In this document: positions 49,733-57,898 of the stretch, piece after piece
Position numbering within the stretch: position 1 is the first letter of the stretch
Layout of the letters: each line of letters opens with the position of its first letter
The notes under the pieces: generated by a model
The model's input: the letters and a program-made list of their open reading frames with translations, nothing else
Database searches by the model: none
What the model was told of the DNA's origin: nothing
Made by a program: the position numbers and the translations under genes
NCBI RefSeq assembly: GCF_007096635.1
Contig: NZ_VKAA01000019.1
Coordinates: 1-64,000, forward strand
Reading direction: 5' to 3'
Source: Mycolicibacterium sp. 018/SC-01/001
GTDB lineage: Bacteria; Actinomycetota; Actinomycetes; Mycobacteriales; Mycobacteriaceae
DNA: 64,000 nt

Positions 49733-50563
49733 ATGAGCCCACGCGCGCCCATCCACCTCGGCTCCGGCGAGCCGGTGCTGCTGCTGCACCCGTTCATGAT
49801 GTCGAACAACGTGTGGAAGAACGTGGCGCCGGCGCTGGCCGACACCGGACGTTACGAGGTCTACGCGCCGACGATGGCCGGCCACAACGGCGGCAGCCCG
49901 AACCGCTCGTGGCTGCTCGACAGTGGCACGCTGGCCGACGACATCGAACGTCACCTCGACCGCCTCGGCTGGGACACCGCGCACATCGTCGGCAATTCAC
50001 TCGGCGGCTGGGTGGCCTTCGAACTGGAACGGCGCAATCGGGCCCGGTCGCTGGTGGGCATCGCCCCGGCCGGCGGCTGGCACCGCTGGACACCTGCCAA
50101 GTACGAGATCGTGTTCAAGTTCGTCATGGGCATGCCCGTGTGGATCGTGGCCAAGCTGCTCGGTGCGCGCGCGGCCCGGGTGCCCGGCGCCCGGTTCCTG
50201 ACCAGCCTGCCGGTCAGCGCCCGGCCCGACGGCATCAGCGACGCCGACATCCTGGACATCATCGACGACGTCCGCCACTGCCCCGCCTACTACCAACTCC
50301 TGGTTAAAGCCCTGCTGATGCCAGGTCTGATGGAGCTCGCCGACACCAAGACCCCCACCTACCTGGTGGTGTGCGAGAAGGACCGCGTGCTGCCCGACCC
50401 CCGCTTCACGGCCCACTTCCGCAAGTTCCTGCCCCAGTCGACCCGCTACACCAGACTCGATGGTGTGGGGCACATTCCGATGTTCGAGGCGCCCGAACGG
50501 ATCACCGAGGTGATCCGCGAGTTCCTCGACGAACAGACCGGCCCGCAGCGCGCCATCAGCTGA
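49733..50563 (+). CDS. alpha/beta hydrolase (Rv3338-like)
   Basis: 276 residues. Oxyanion region LLLHPFMMSNNVWKN, nucleophile HIVGNSLGGWVAFEL, acid VVCEKDRVLPDP, and His in LDGVGHIPMFEAPE. A cytosolic serine hydrolase without a specific family signature. Ends 43 nt before the riboswitch of the methionine operon. Confidence 0.87.
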   Translation: MSPRAPIHLGSGEPVLLLHPFMMSNNVWKNVAPALADTGRYEVYAPTMAGHNGGSPNRSWLLDSGTLADDIERHLDRLGWDTAHIVGNSLGGWVAFELERRNRARSLVGIAPAGGWHRWTPAKYEIVFKFVMGMPVWIVAKLLGARAARVPGARFLTSLPVSARPDGISDADILDIIDDVRHCPAYYQLLVKALLMPGLMELADTKTPTYLVVCEKDRVLPDPRFTAHFRKFLPQSTRYTRLDGVGHIPMFEAPERITEVIREFLDEQTGPQRAIS

Positions 50564-50593
50564 ACCCGGTGGCACCCGATCTGCCGGGTGCGT

Positions 50594-50599
50594 TATTCT
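50594..50599 (+). promoter_or_regulatory. -10 element of the met operon
   Basis: TATTCT ends 7 nt before G50607, which is the first base of the predicted riboswitch P1 stem, so the transcription start and riboswitch 5' end coincide. Confidence 0.65.
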
Positions 50600-50606
50600 T
50601 CGAAAC

Positions 50607-50728
50607 GGTCATGAGTGCCAGCGTCAAGCCCCGGCTTGCTGGCCGGCAACCCTCCAACCGCGGTGGGGTGCCCCGGGAGACGACCAGGTTGAGTAGCCGA
50701 ACACGGCTATAAGGCAAGCGCGGGTCCG
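50607..50728 (+). ncRNA. SAM-IV riboswitch
   Basis: The RNA begins GGTCATGAGTGCCAGCGTCA and contains CCGGCTTGCTGGCCGGCAAC and a CCGCGGTGGGGTGCCCCGG block. P1 closes with GACC (GGTC...GACC), and the 3' pseudoknot/extra helix segment is GTAGCCG...CGGCTAT followed by GCAAGCGCGGGTC. This matches the SAM-IV class described in actinomycetes, including mycobacteria, upstream of methionine genes. It should bind S-adenosylmethionine and shut off metY-metX. The short ORF inside it is not a gene. Confidence 0.93.
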
Positions 50729-50766
50729 CTGTGAATCGGGCCCCCCGTTCACGGAGGAGACATTCG

Positions 50767-52116
50767 ATGAGCGCCGACGACGGCAACCCCACCCCCGAGG
50801 ACCCCACCAGCGCGTGGGCGTTCGAGACCAAGCAGGTCCACGCCGGCCAGGCCCCCGACACCGCCACCGGGGCGCGGGCACTGCCGATCTACCAGACCAC
50901 CAGCTACGCATTCCGCGACACCGACCACGCCGCGGCGCTGTTCGGGCTGGCCGAGCCGGGCAACATCTACACCCGCATCATGAACCCGACCCAGGACGTC
51001 GTCGAGCAGCGCATCGCGGCGCTCGAGGGCGGGGTCGCGGCGCTGTTCGTGTCGTCCGGCCAGGCCGCGGAGACGTTCGCGATCCTCAACCTCGCCCAGC
51101 ACGGCGACCACATCGTGTCCAGCCCGCGGCTCTACGGCGGCACCTACAACCTGTTCCACTACTCGCTGCCCAAACTCGGCATCGAGGTCAGCTTCGTCGA
51201 CAACCCCGACGATCCGGAGTCCTGGCGCGCCGCCGTCCGCCCGAACACCAAGGCGTTCTTCGCCGAGACGATCTCCAACCCGCAGATCGATGTGCTCGAC
51301 ATCCCGAGGGTCTCCGCGGTGGCCCACGAGGCCGGCGTGCCGCTGATCGTCGACAACACGATCGCCACGCCGTATCTGATCCAGCCGCTGCGCCACGGCG
51401 CCGACATCGTCGTGCACTCGGCGACCAAGTACCTCGGCGGGCACGGCACCGCGATCGCCGGGGTGATCGTCGACGGCGGCACGTTCGACTGGACCAACGG
51501 GCGCTTCCCCGGCTTCACCGAACCCGATCCCAGCTACCACGGTGTGGTCTTCGCCGAGCTGGGGGCGCCGGCGTTCGCCCTCAAGGCCCGCGTCCAGCTG
51601 CTGCGCGACTTGGGTTCTGCCGCATCGCCGTTCAACGCGTTCCTGATCGCCCAAGGGCTGGAGACGCTGAGCCTGCGCATGGAGCGCCACGTCGCCAACG
51701 CCCTGCGCGTCGCCGAGTACCTGGCCGGCCACGACGACGTGATCTCGGTGAACTATGCGGGCCTGCCCACGTCACCGTGGTACGAAGTCGGAAAGAAGCT
51801 GGCGCCCAAGGGAACCGGCGCGGTCCTGGCGTTCGAGCTGGCCGGGGGGGTGCCTGCGGGCAAGGCGTTCGTCGACGCGCTGACGCTGCACAGCCACGTC
51901 GCCAACATCGGTGACGTGCGCTCGCTGGTCATCCATCCGGCGTCGACCACCCACCAGCAGCTCTCCGCCGAGGAGCAACTGGCCACCGGTGTCACACCCG
52001 GGCTGGTGCGGTTGGCCGTCGGCATCGAAGGCATCGACGACATCCTGGCCGACCTGGAGCGGGGCTTCGCGGCCGCGCGGCACGCCGGTGCTCAGCTGCT
52101 CGAGGTGCACACGTGA
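50767..52116 (+). CDS. metY: O-acetylhomoserine sulfhydrylase
   Basis: 449 residues of the Cys/Met PLP family (Rv3340, there called metC). Makes homocysteine from O-acetylhomoserine and sulfide. PLP lysine in VVHSATKYLGGHGTA, the NPTQDVVEQRIAALEGG substrate segment, and the C-terminal RSLVIHPASTTHQQLS are present. ATG 50767 follows GGAGGAGA. Controlled by the riboswitch 40 nt upstream; its stop overlaps the metX start. Confidence 0.95.
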   Translation: MSADDGNPTPEDPTSAWAFETKQVHAGQAPDTATGARALPIYQTTSYAFRDTDHAAALFGLAEPGNIYTRIMNPTQDVVEQRIAALEGGVAALFVSSGQAAETFAILNLAQHGDHIVSSPRLYGGTYNLFHYSLPKLGIEVSFVDNPDDPESWRAAVRPNTKAFFAETISNPQIDVLDIPRVSAVAHEAGVPLIVDNTIATPYLIQPLRHGADIVVHSATKYLGGHGTAIAGVIVDGGTFDWTNGRFPGFTEPDPSYHGVVFAELGAPAFALKARVQLLRDLGSAASPFNAFLIAQGLETLSLRMERHVANALRVAEYLAGHDDVISVNYAGLPTSPWYEVGKKLAPKGTGAVLAFELAGGVPAGKAFVDALTLHSHVANIGDVRSLVIHPASTTHQQLSAEEQLATGVTPGLVRLAVGIEGIDDILADLERGFAAARHAGAQLLEVHT

Positions 52117-53240
52117 CCGTCGTGGATGTGGTGAACGACCGCGTGGCGCTGCCGCCCGAAGGGGAGATCGGCGTCGTCGACATCGGATCGCTCACGCTCG
52201 AGAACGGCGCGGTGCTCGACGACGTCTCGATCGCCGTGCAGCGCTGGGGCGAACTGTCCCCGGAGCGGGACAACGTCGTGGTCGTCCTGCATGCGCTGAC
52301 CGGTGACTCGCACATCACCGGCCCTGCCGGGCCCGATCACCCCACCCCCGGTTGGTGGGACGGCGTCGCCGGTCCGGGCGCCCCGATCGACACCGACCGC
52401 TGGTGCGCGATCGCGACGAACGTGCTGGGCGGCTGCCGCGGCTCGACCGGCCCCAGCAGCATCGCTCCCGACGGAAAAGCCTGGGGCTCACGGTTTCCGG
52501 TGACGACGGTGCGCGACCAGGTGGCTGCCGACATCGCCGCACTCGAACGACTGGGCATCACATCGGTGGCCGCCGTGATCGGCGGCTCCATGGGCGGCGC
52601 ACGGGCGCTCGAGTGGATCGTCGGCCATCCGAGCGACGTGCGTGCGGCGTTGGTGCTCGCGGTCGGTGCGCGCGCGACCGCCGACCAGATCGGCACGCAG
52701 AGCACGCAGGTCGCGGCGATCACCTCGGATCCCCACTGGTGCAACGGCGATTACCACGGAACCGGGCACTCCCCGGACACCGGGATGGAGATCGCCCGCC
52801 GGTTCGCGCACCTGACCTACCGGGGCGAGGCCGAACTCGACGAGCGGTTCGGCAATTCCGCGCAGCCCGGCGAAGACCCGGACACGGGTGGCCGGTACTC
52901 GGTACAGAGCTATCTGGAGTACCAGGGTCGAAAGCTGGTGGCGCGCTTCGATGCAGGTACCTACGTGGCGCTGACGGACGCGCTGTCCAGCCATGACGTC
53001 GGCCGTGGCCGGGGCGGCGTCAGGGCAGCGTTGCGGGGATGCCCGGTACCGACGGTGGTAGGGGGTATCACCTCCGATCGGCTGTATCCCCTACGGCTGC
53101 AACAGGAATTGGCGGATCTGCTGCCTGGCTGCGACGGACTCGACGTGGTCGAATCCGAGTTCGGGCACGACGGGTTCCTGGTCGAGACCGATGCCGTCGG
53201 GAAGCTGATCCGGCGCACTCTGGAGTTGGCCGGCCGGTGA
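52113..53240 (+). CDS. metX: homoserine O-acetyltransferase
   Basis: 375 residues, alpha/beta-hydrolase-fold acyltransferase (Rv3341, metA). Catalytic Ser in AVIGGSMGGARALEW, Asp/His in the C-terminal half (SDRLYPL and SEFGHDGFLVE). Supplies O-acetylhomoserine to MetY. GTG start overlaps the metY stop (GTGA). Confidence 0.95.
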   Translation: MTVVDVVNDRVALPPEGEIGVVDIGSLTLENGAVLDDVSIAVQRWGELSPERDNVVVVLHALTGDSHITGPAGPDHPTPGWWDGVAGPGAPIDTDRWCAIATNVLGGCRGSTGPSSIAPDGKAWGSRFPVTTVRDQVAADIAALERLGITSVAAVIGGSMGGARALEWIVGHPSDVRAALVLAVGARATADQIGTQSTQVAAITSDPHWCNGDYHGTGHSPDTGMEIARRFAHLTYRGEAELDERFGNSAQPGEDPDTGGRYSVQSYLEYQGRKLVARFDAGTYVALTDALSSHDVGRGRGGVRAALRGCPVPTVVGGITSDRLYPLRLQQELADLLPGCDGLDVVESEFGHDGFLVETDAVGKLIRRTLELAGR

Positions 53241-53968
53241 GCAGGTCGGCACAGCAACGGTCGCTGTCCTTCGGTGCCGAGGCCGCCGCCTACGAGCGGG
53301 GCCGCCCGTCCTACCCGCCGGAGGCCATCGACTGGCTGCTCCCGGCTGACGCGCACACCGTGCTGGATCTCGGCGCGGGCACCGGGAAGTTGACCACCCG
53401 ACTCGTCGAACGCGGCCTCGACGTCGTCGCCGTCGACCCCATCCCGGAGATGCTGGAACTGCTGCGCAGCTCTCTTCCGGACACGCCAGCCAAGCTGGGC
53501 ACCGCCGAGGAGATTCCGCTGCCGGACAACAGCGTCGACGCCGTCCTGGTCGCCCAGGCCTGGCACTGGTTCGATCGGGAGCGCGCGCTCGAGGAGGTTG
53601 CGCGGGTGTTGCGGCCCGGTGGGCGACTCGGCTTGGTGTGGAACAACCGTGACGAAAGATCGGGCTGGGTCAAGGATCTCGGCCAGATCATCGGCCACGA
53701 GGTCGACCCGTTCTCCCAGACCGTCGAGCTGCCCGCACCCTTCACCGACGTCGCGCGGCATCAGGTCGAGTGGACCAGTTACCTGACGCCGCAGGCGCTC
53801 ATCGACCTGGTGGCCTCCCGCAGCTACTGCATCACCTCGCCCGAGCAGGTGCGCTCCCGCACCCTGGACCGGGTGCGGGAGCTACTCGCTACTCACCCCG
53901 CGCTGGCGAACAGCGCCGGGCTGGCGTTGCCGTACGTCACGGTGTGCGTCCGTGCGACGCTGAGCTGA
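53237..53968 (+). CDS. SAM-dependent methyltransferase (Rv3342-like)
   Basis: 243 residues. Class I Rossmann methyltransferase: the N-terminus SRSAQQRSLSFGAEAAAYERG, motif I TVLDLGAGTGKLT, acidic VVAVDPIPEML, and motif IV region DAVLVAQAWHWF. GTG start overlaps the metX stop, so it is the third gene of the SAM-regulated operon. Substrate unknown; its coupling to SAM supply is suggestive. Confidence 0.9.
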   Translation: MSRSAQQRSLSFGAEAAAYERGRPSYPPEAIDWLLPADAHTVLDLGAGTGKLTTRLVERGLDVVAVDPIPEMLELLRSSLPDTPAKLGTAEEIPLPDNSVDAVLVAQAWHWFDRERALEEVARVLRPGGRLGLVWNNRDERSGWVKDLGQIIGHEVDPFSQTVELPAPFTDVARHQVEWTSYLTPQALIDLVASRSYCITSPEQVRSRTLDRVRELLATHPALANSAGLALPYVTVCVRATLS

Positions 53969-53974
53969 CGGACC

Positions 53975-55180
53975 TCAGGCGGCGACCTTCCTGCGCTCCC
54001 GAATCGCGCTGCGCAGCCCACGCTTCGGCGTCCCCGGGGTGGGTTCGATGCGGCCGAACCGCCGCTCCGATGCCGTCTCCGGGGCGTCGTCGCTGGGCGC
54101 TTTCAGGTACTTGTCCGGCAGCGCGAGCTTCAAGATGGTCCAGAACGACTGCCAGTACTGCCGCAGCAGCGGCCCGGTCGTGTAGGGCAGATCGTAGCGC
54201 TCGCAGATCTCCCGAATACGCACGCTCATCTCCGCGTAGCGGTTGCTGGGCAGATCCGGGAACAGGTGGTGCTCGATCTGGTAGCACAGGTTGCCGCTCA
54301 TGAACGCCATGATCGGTCCGGCGTGGAAGTTGGCCGATCCCAGCATCTGTCGCAGATACCATTCGCCGCGGGTCTCGTTCTCGAACTCCTCGACGGTGAA
54401 CTTCTCTGCACCGTCGGGGAAGTGGCCGCAGAAGATCACCATGTAGGCCCAGTAGTTGCGGATGAAGTTGGCCACCGCGTTGCACTTGAGCGTGTGCTTC
54501 CAGTTGGTTCCGGTCAGCGCCGGGAAGATGATGTAGTCCTTGCCCACCTGCTTGACGATCTTGCGACCCATGACGCGCATGTCCTTGCGCGCCTCAGCCC
54601 AGGTCTTCTCCTTCTTGCGGATCTTGTCGACCTCGATGTGATGGGCGGCCACGCCCCACTCGAAGAACGTGCCGAGCAGCAGGTTGTAGATCGGGTTGCC
54701 GATCATCCACCGCTCCCACGGTTCGTCGCGGGTCACCCGCATGATGCCGTAGCCGACGTCACTGTCGAGGCCGACGACGTTGGTGTACTTGTGGTGCACG
54801 AAGTTGTGCGAGTACTTCCACTGCGACGACGGGCAGGTGGTGTCCCACTCCCACTCGGTGGAGTGGATCTCCGGATCGTTCATCCAATCCCACTGACCGT
54901 GGATGACGTTGTGCCCCAACTCCATGTTCTCGATGATCTTCGCCGAGGCCAGCATCGCGGTGCCGCCGATCCGGGCGATGCGGCTGCTGCTCGCGAACAG
55001 CGCGATGCGTCCACCGGCGGCCAGCGCACGCTGCAGCTGGATGGTGCGGCGCACGTAGCGTGCGTCGCGCTCGCCCCGTGACTCTTCGATGTCGGCGCGG
55101 AGCTGATCGAGCTCGGCGGCGAGATTCTCGACGTCCTCCTCGGTCAGGTGTGCGTAGGCCTTGATGTCGGTGATTGCCAT
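53975..55180 (-). CDS. desA3: DesA3-like membrane acyl-CoA delta-9 desaturase
   Basis: 401 residues, di-iron membrane desaturase. Histidine boxes: HNVIHGQWDW (HxxxH-type), HNFVHHKYTN (HxxHH) and CYQIEHHLFPD (HxxHH-type). Several hydrophobic segments lie between boxes 2 and 3. Introduces a double bond into stearoyl-CoA, making oleate for lipids. Preceded by its electron donor reductase with 11 nt between, matching Rv3230c-Rv3229c. GAGGAGA Shine-Dalgarno. Confidence 0.9.
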   Translation of the reverse strand: MAITDIKAYAHLTEEDVENLAAELDQLRADIEESRGERDARYVRRTIQLQRALAAGGRIALFASSSRIARIGGTAMLASAKIIENMELGHNVIHGQWDWMNDPEIHSTEWEWDTTCPSSQWKYSHNFVHHKYTNVVGLDSDVGYGIMRVTRDEPWERWMIGNPIYNLLLGTFFEWGVAAHHIEVDKIRKKEKTWAEARKDMRVMGRKIVKQVGKDYIIFPALTGTNWKHTLKCNAVANFIRNYWAYMVIFCGHFPDGAEKFTVEEFENETRGEWYLRQMLGSANFHAGPIMAFMSGNLCYQIEHHLFPDLPSNRYAEMSVRIREICERYDLPYTTGPLLRQYWQSFWTILKLALPDKYLKAPSDDAPETASERRFGRIEPTPGTPKRGLRSAIRERRKVAA

Positions 55181-55191
55181 GGGGAGTCTCC

Positions 55192-56322
55192 TCAGATCTT
55201 GATGGTGCAGTCACCGGAGGCGGTGGACACGCATGTCTGGATACGGTCGCCCGCACCGTGTTCCTGCCCGGAACGGATGTCCCGGACGTGCCCCTCTTCG
55301 AGCGGGAGCACACAGGTCTGGCAGATGCCCATCCGGCAACCGAATGGCATCTGGATGCCGGCGTCCTCGCCGGCCTGCAAAATGGTTGTGGCGCCGTCGA
55401 TCTCGGCCGACTTGTCGGAGATCCCGAAATGTACGGTGCCGCCCTCGCCGCCTTTGTCGGTCGCTGCGATCGTGAACCGCTCCATGTGCAGCTGGTCGGC
55501 CAGATCGTGGGATTCCCACACCTCCTCGGCCGCGTCGAGCATCGCCGAGGGTCCGCACACCCAGGCCGAGCGTTTCTGCCAGTCCGACACGAGCTTGTCG
55601 AGCTCGGTGAGCTCGACCTTGCCGTCCTCCTGGGTGAGCTGCAGGTGCAGGGTGTAGCCGCGCTGCTGGCTTTCCAGCTCCCGCAGCTCGTCATGGAAGA
55701 TCACCGACTCGGCCGACGGCGCGGAGTGGATGTGCACGATGTCGGGGTGCTGGTCGCGGGCGCGCAGTGAGCGCAGCATCGCCATGATCGGGGTGATGCC
55801 GCTGCCCGCCGTGATGAACAGCAGGTGTTCCGGCGGTGGGTCGGGCAGCGTGAACTCGCCCTGCGGCGCGGCCAGACGAATGATCGTGCCGGGCTCGACC
55901 CCGTCGACGAGGTGCGTGGAGAGGAACCCCTCGGGGGTCGCCTTGACCGTGATCGAGATCTCGTCCCGCTCCGACTCGGGTACCGAGGTCAGCGAGTAGG
56001 ACCGCCAGTGCCACCGGCCGTCGACCCGCAGGCCGATCCCGACGTACTGGCCGGGGCTGTAGTCGCGGGCGAAGCCCCACCCGGGGCGGATCAGCACGGT
56101 CGCCGTGTCGTCGGTCTCGCGTCTCACGTCGACGATCTCGCCGCGCAGCTCACGTGCCGACCACAGCGGATTGAGCAACGACAGGTAATCGTCGGGCAGC
56201 AGCGGCGTCGTCGCCCGCGCCGCCAGCCCGCGGACCATGTTGACCCAGCCGCCGGTCGGCGCCTCGATGTCGCGCGCCGGCTTCTTCGACCACCGCGCCA
56301 CCGTCTTGACCAGATCGGCCAT
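55192..56322 (-). CDS. ferredoxin-fused flavin reductase for DesA3
   Basis: 376 residues. FAD domain (RSYSLTSVPESERD), NAD(P)H domain (LLFITAGSGITPIMAML and WVCGPSAMLDAAEEVW), then a plant-type [2Fe-2S] domain with CRMGICQTC and a later Cys (IQTCVST). Passes electrons from NADPH to the desaturase encoded next (Rv3230c type). AGGAG precedes the ATG. The CRP-type palindrome lies 28 nt upstream of the start codon. Confidence 0.92.
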   Translation of the reverse strand: MADLVKTVARWSKKPARDIEAPTGGWVNMVRGLAARATTPLLPDDYLSLLNPLWSARELRGEIVDVRRETDDTATVLIRPGWGFARDYSPGQYVGIGLRVDGRWHWRSYSLTSVPESERDEISITVKATPEGFLSTHLVDGVEPGTIIRLAAPQGEFTLPDPPPEHLLFITAGSGITPIMAMLRSLRARDQHPDIVHIHSAPSAESVIFHDELRELESQQRGYTLHLQLTQEDGKVELTELDKLVSDWQKRSAWVCGPSAMLDAAEEVWESHDLADQLHMERFTIAATDKGGEGGTVHFGISDKSAEIDGATTILQAGEDAGIQMPFGCRMGICQTCVLPLEEGHVRDIRSGQEHGAGDRIQTCVSTASGDCTIKI

Positions 56323-56350
56323 GGCTCACTCCTGATGCGCTCCGCAGAAG

Positions 56351-56374
56351 TCGGTGTGACTGCAGTCACACCGA
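56351..56374. promoter_or_regulatory. 24-bp perfect palindrome containing a CRP box
   Basis: Perfect dyad symmetry over 24 bp, centred on CTGCAG, with core TGTGA-CTGCAG-TCACA (56355-56370). This matches the CRP/Rv3676-type consensus in every defined position. Its place just upstream of the reductase-desaturase operon suggests cAMP-CRP control of that operon. It is too symmetrical for chance. Confidence 0.85.
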
Positions 56375-56732
56375 TGAGGACGCTCCGGGAGTATCCCTAC
56401 TTGCCGGTAACGAAACATTTGTTCACCGATCAGATTTTCTCAGGTTCGACGGTGTGTGGCCTGCGGCATCGGGCCGCGTCGAGACCGGCTCCGACCCGTC
56501 CCCGACGCCGATTCGTGCCACTTTCGCCCCGTGATCGGCGGCGTCGCGGCCGTCACCGAGACCGGCACGGCGCCGTGGCCGCGTCCCGCCGCCCGGCGAC
56601 CGCCGTCACCCGGGCGCCGCACCGTCGGATCCGTCCGTGCGCCCACGGTCGGCACCACCGCTGTGATCGTCGTCGAGGTCCCGGGGCAGCGGGCCTGCGA
56701 CGGGGCGGTCGAGGACGCCGCAGCAAAGATGG
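56375..56732. other. intergenic region with no clear gene
   Basis: 358 bp between the CRP palindrome and the DUF3017 stop. An AT-rich stretch (56400-56450) may hold the desaturase operon promoter. Open frames exist on both strands, but their compositions are Arg/Pro/Ala-rich shadows without Shine-Dalgarno or recognisable motif. May be a decayed gene. Confidence 0.5.
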
Positions 56733-57017
56733 TCAGCTGGTGCCGAGGGGGTCGATCGTCCAGGCGATGTAGAGCATGATCGCGCTGACCGTCGCGGTGG
56801 TGGCCACGTCCACAGAGCGGCTGCGCACAGCCAGCAACCCGACGCGATCCTCGGGCAGAGCCAGTCTCAGCGCCGAGGCCATCCCGACCCCGATCCCGAT
56901 CACCAGCGCGCCGCGGCGCCAGTACCCCGCGGCCACGAGAACGAACGCGGCCAGCAGCGACAGACCCACCACCAGGATCGGCCACTGCCCGGTGAACAGC
57001 CTGCGAGTCGACCTCAC
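56733..57017 (-). CDS. DUF3017 membrane protein
   Basis: 94 residues with three hydrophobic helices (WPILVVGLSLLAAFVLVAAG, GALVIGIGVGMASALRLAL, ATVSAIMLYIAWTI) and the LRLALPEDRVGLLAVRSR loop typical of DUF3017 (Rv3355c). Its GTG overlaps the folD stop (GTGA). Always found with folD in actinobacteria; function unknown. Confidence 0.9.
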   Translation of the reverse strand: MRSTRRLFTGQWPILVVGLSLLAAFVLVAAGYWRRGALVIGIGVGMASALRLALPEDRVGLLAVRSRSVDVATTATVSAIMLYIAWTIDPLGTS

Positions 57018-57880
57018 GACGCGGCGGCGGCCTCGGCGCGCTCGACGACGTTGGTGAGCAGGAACGCCCGGGTCAGCGGACCCACCCCGCCGGGATTGGG
57101 TGACACGTGCCCGGCCACGTCCCAGACATCGGGGTGGACATCGCCGACGAGCTTGCCGGCATCATCACGGCTGACACCGACGTCGACCACCGCAGCGCCG
57201 GGGCGCACCATCTCCGCTGTCACCATGTGCGGCACACCCGCGGCCGCGACGATGATGTCGGCCTCGCGGGCGATCTCGGGCAGGTGCCGCGTTGCCGTGT
57301 GACACAACGTCACGGTCGCATTCTCCGAACGCCGGGTGAGCAGCAGACCGAGCGGGCGGCCGACGGTGACGCCGCGGCCGATCACCACGACGTGGGCGCC
57401 GGCGATCTCGACCTCGTAGCGCCGGAGCAGGTGCACGATCCCCCGCGGTGTGCAGGGCAGCGGCGCCGGCTCGTTGAGCACGAGCCGCCCGAGGTTCATC
57501 GGGTGCAGGCCGTCCGCGTCCTTGCCCGGATCGATCCGCTCCAATGCCGCGTTCTCGTTCAGATGCCGCGGCAGCGGCAACTGCACGATGTATCCGGTGC
57601 ACGCGGGGTTGGCGTTGAGTTCGTCGAGCGTGGCCAGCAGATCCGCCTGGCTGATGTCGGCGGGCAGGTCCCGGCGGATCGAGGTGATGCCCACCTTCGC
57701 GCAATCCGCGTGCTTACCGCGCACGTAGGCCTGAGATCCGGGGTCGTCGCCGACGAGGACGGTGCCCAGCCCCGGGGTGTGCCCGGCCTCGGCGAGGCCC
57801 GCCACGCGCGCCGTGAGGTCGACGAAAATCTCGTCGCGTGTCGCCTTACCGTCCAAAGTGATCGCACCCACGGCGATCAT
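57014..57880 (-). CDS. folD: methylenetetrahydrofolate dehydrogenase/cyclohydrolase
   Basis: 288 residues from ATG 57880. GTG 57871, giving VGAITLDGK like the M. tuberculosis start, is a good alternative and has CACAAT 7 nt upstream. Bifunctional enzyme of one-carbon metabolism. Motifs: YVRGKHADCAKVG (catalytic Lys), GYIVQLPLPRHL, GRGVTVGRPLGLLL (NADP) and PNPGGVGPLTR. Its start is only 18 nt (or 27) from the divergent OYE-family gene. Confidence 0.95.
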   Translation of the reverse strand: MIAVGAITLDGKATRDEIFVDLTARVAGLAEAGHTPGLGTVLVGDDPGSQAYVRGKHADCAKVGITSIRRDLPADISQADLLATLDELNANPACTGYIVQLPLPRHLNENAALERIDPGKDADGLHPMNLGRLVLNEPAPLPCTPRGIVHLLRRYEVEIAGAHVVVIGRGVTVGRPLGLLLTRRSENATVTLCHTATRHLPEIAREADIIVAAAGVPHMVTAEMVRPGAAVVDVGVSRDDAGKLVGDVHPDVWDVAGHVSPNPGGVGPLTRAFLLTNVVERAEAAAAS

Positions 57881-57898
57881 TGTGACAGGCTCTAAGAC

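Noticed and set aside
50611..50712. ATG-started short ORF inside the met leader
   Set aside because: The ATGAGTGCCAG bases are part of the SAM-IV riboswitch core, so sequence is constrained as RNA.
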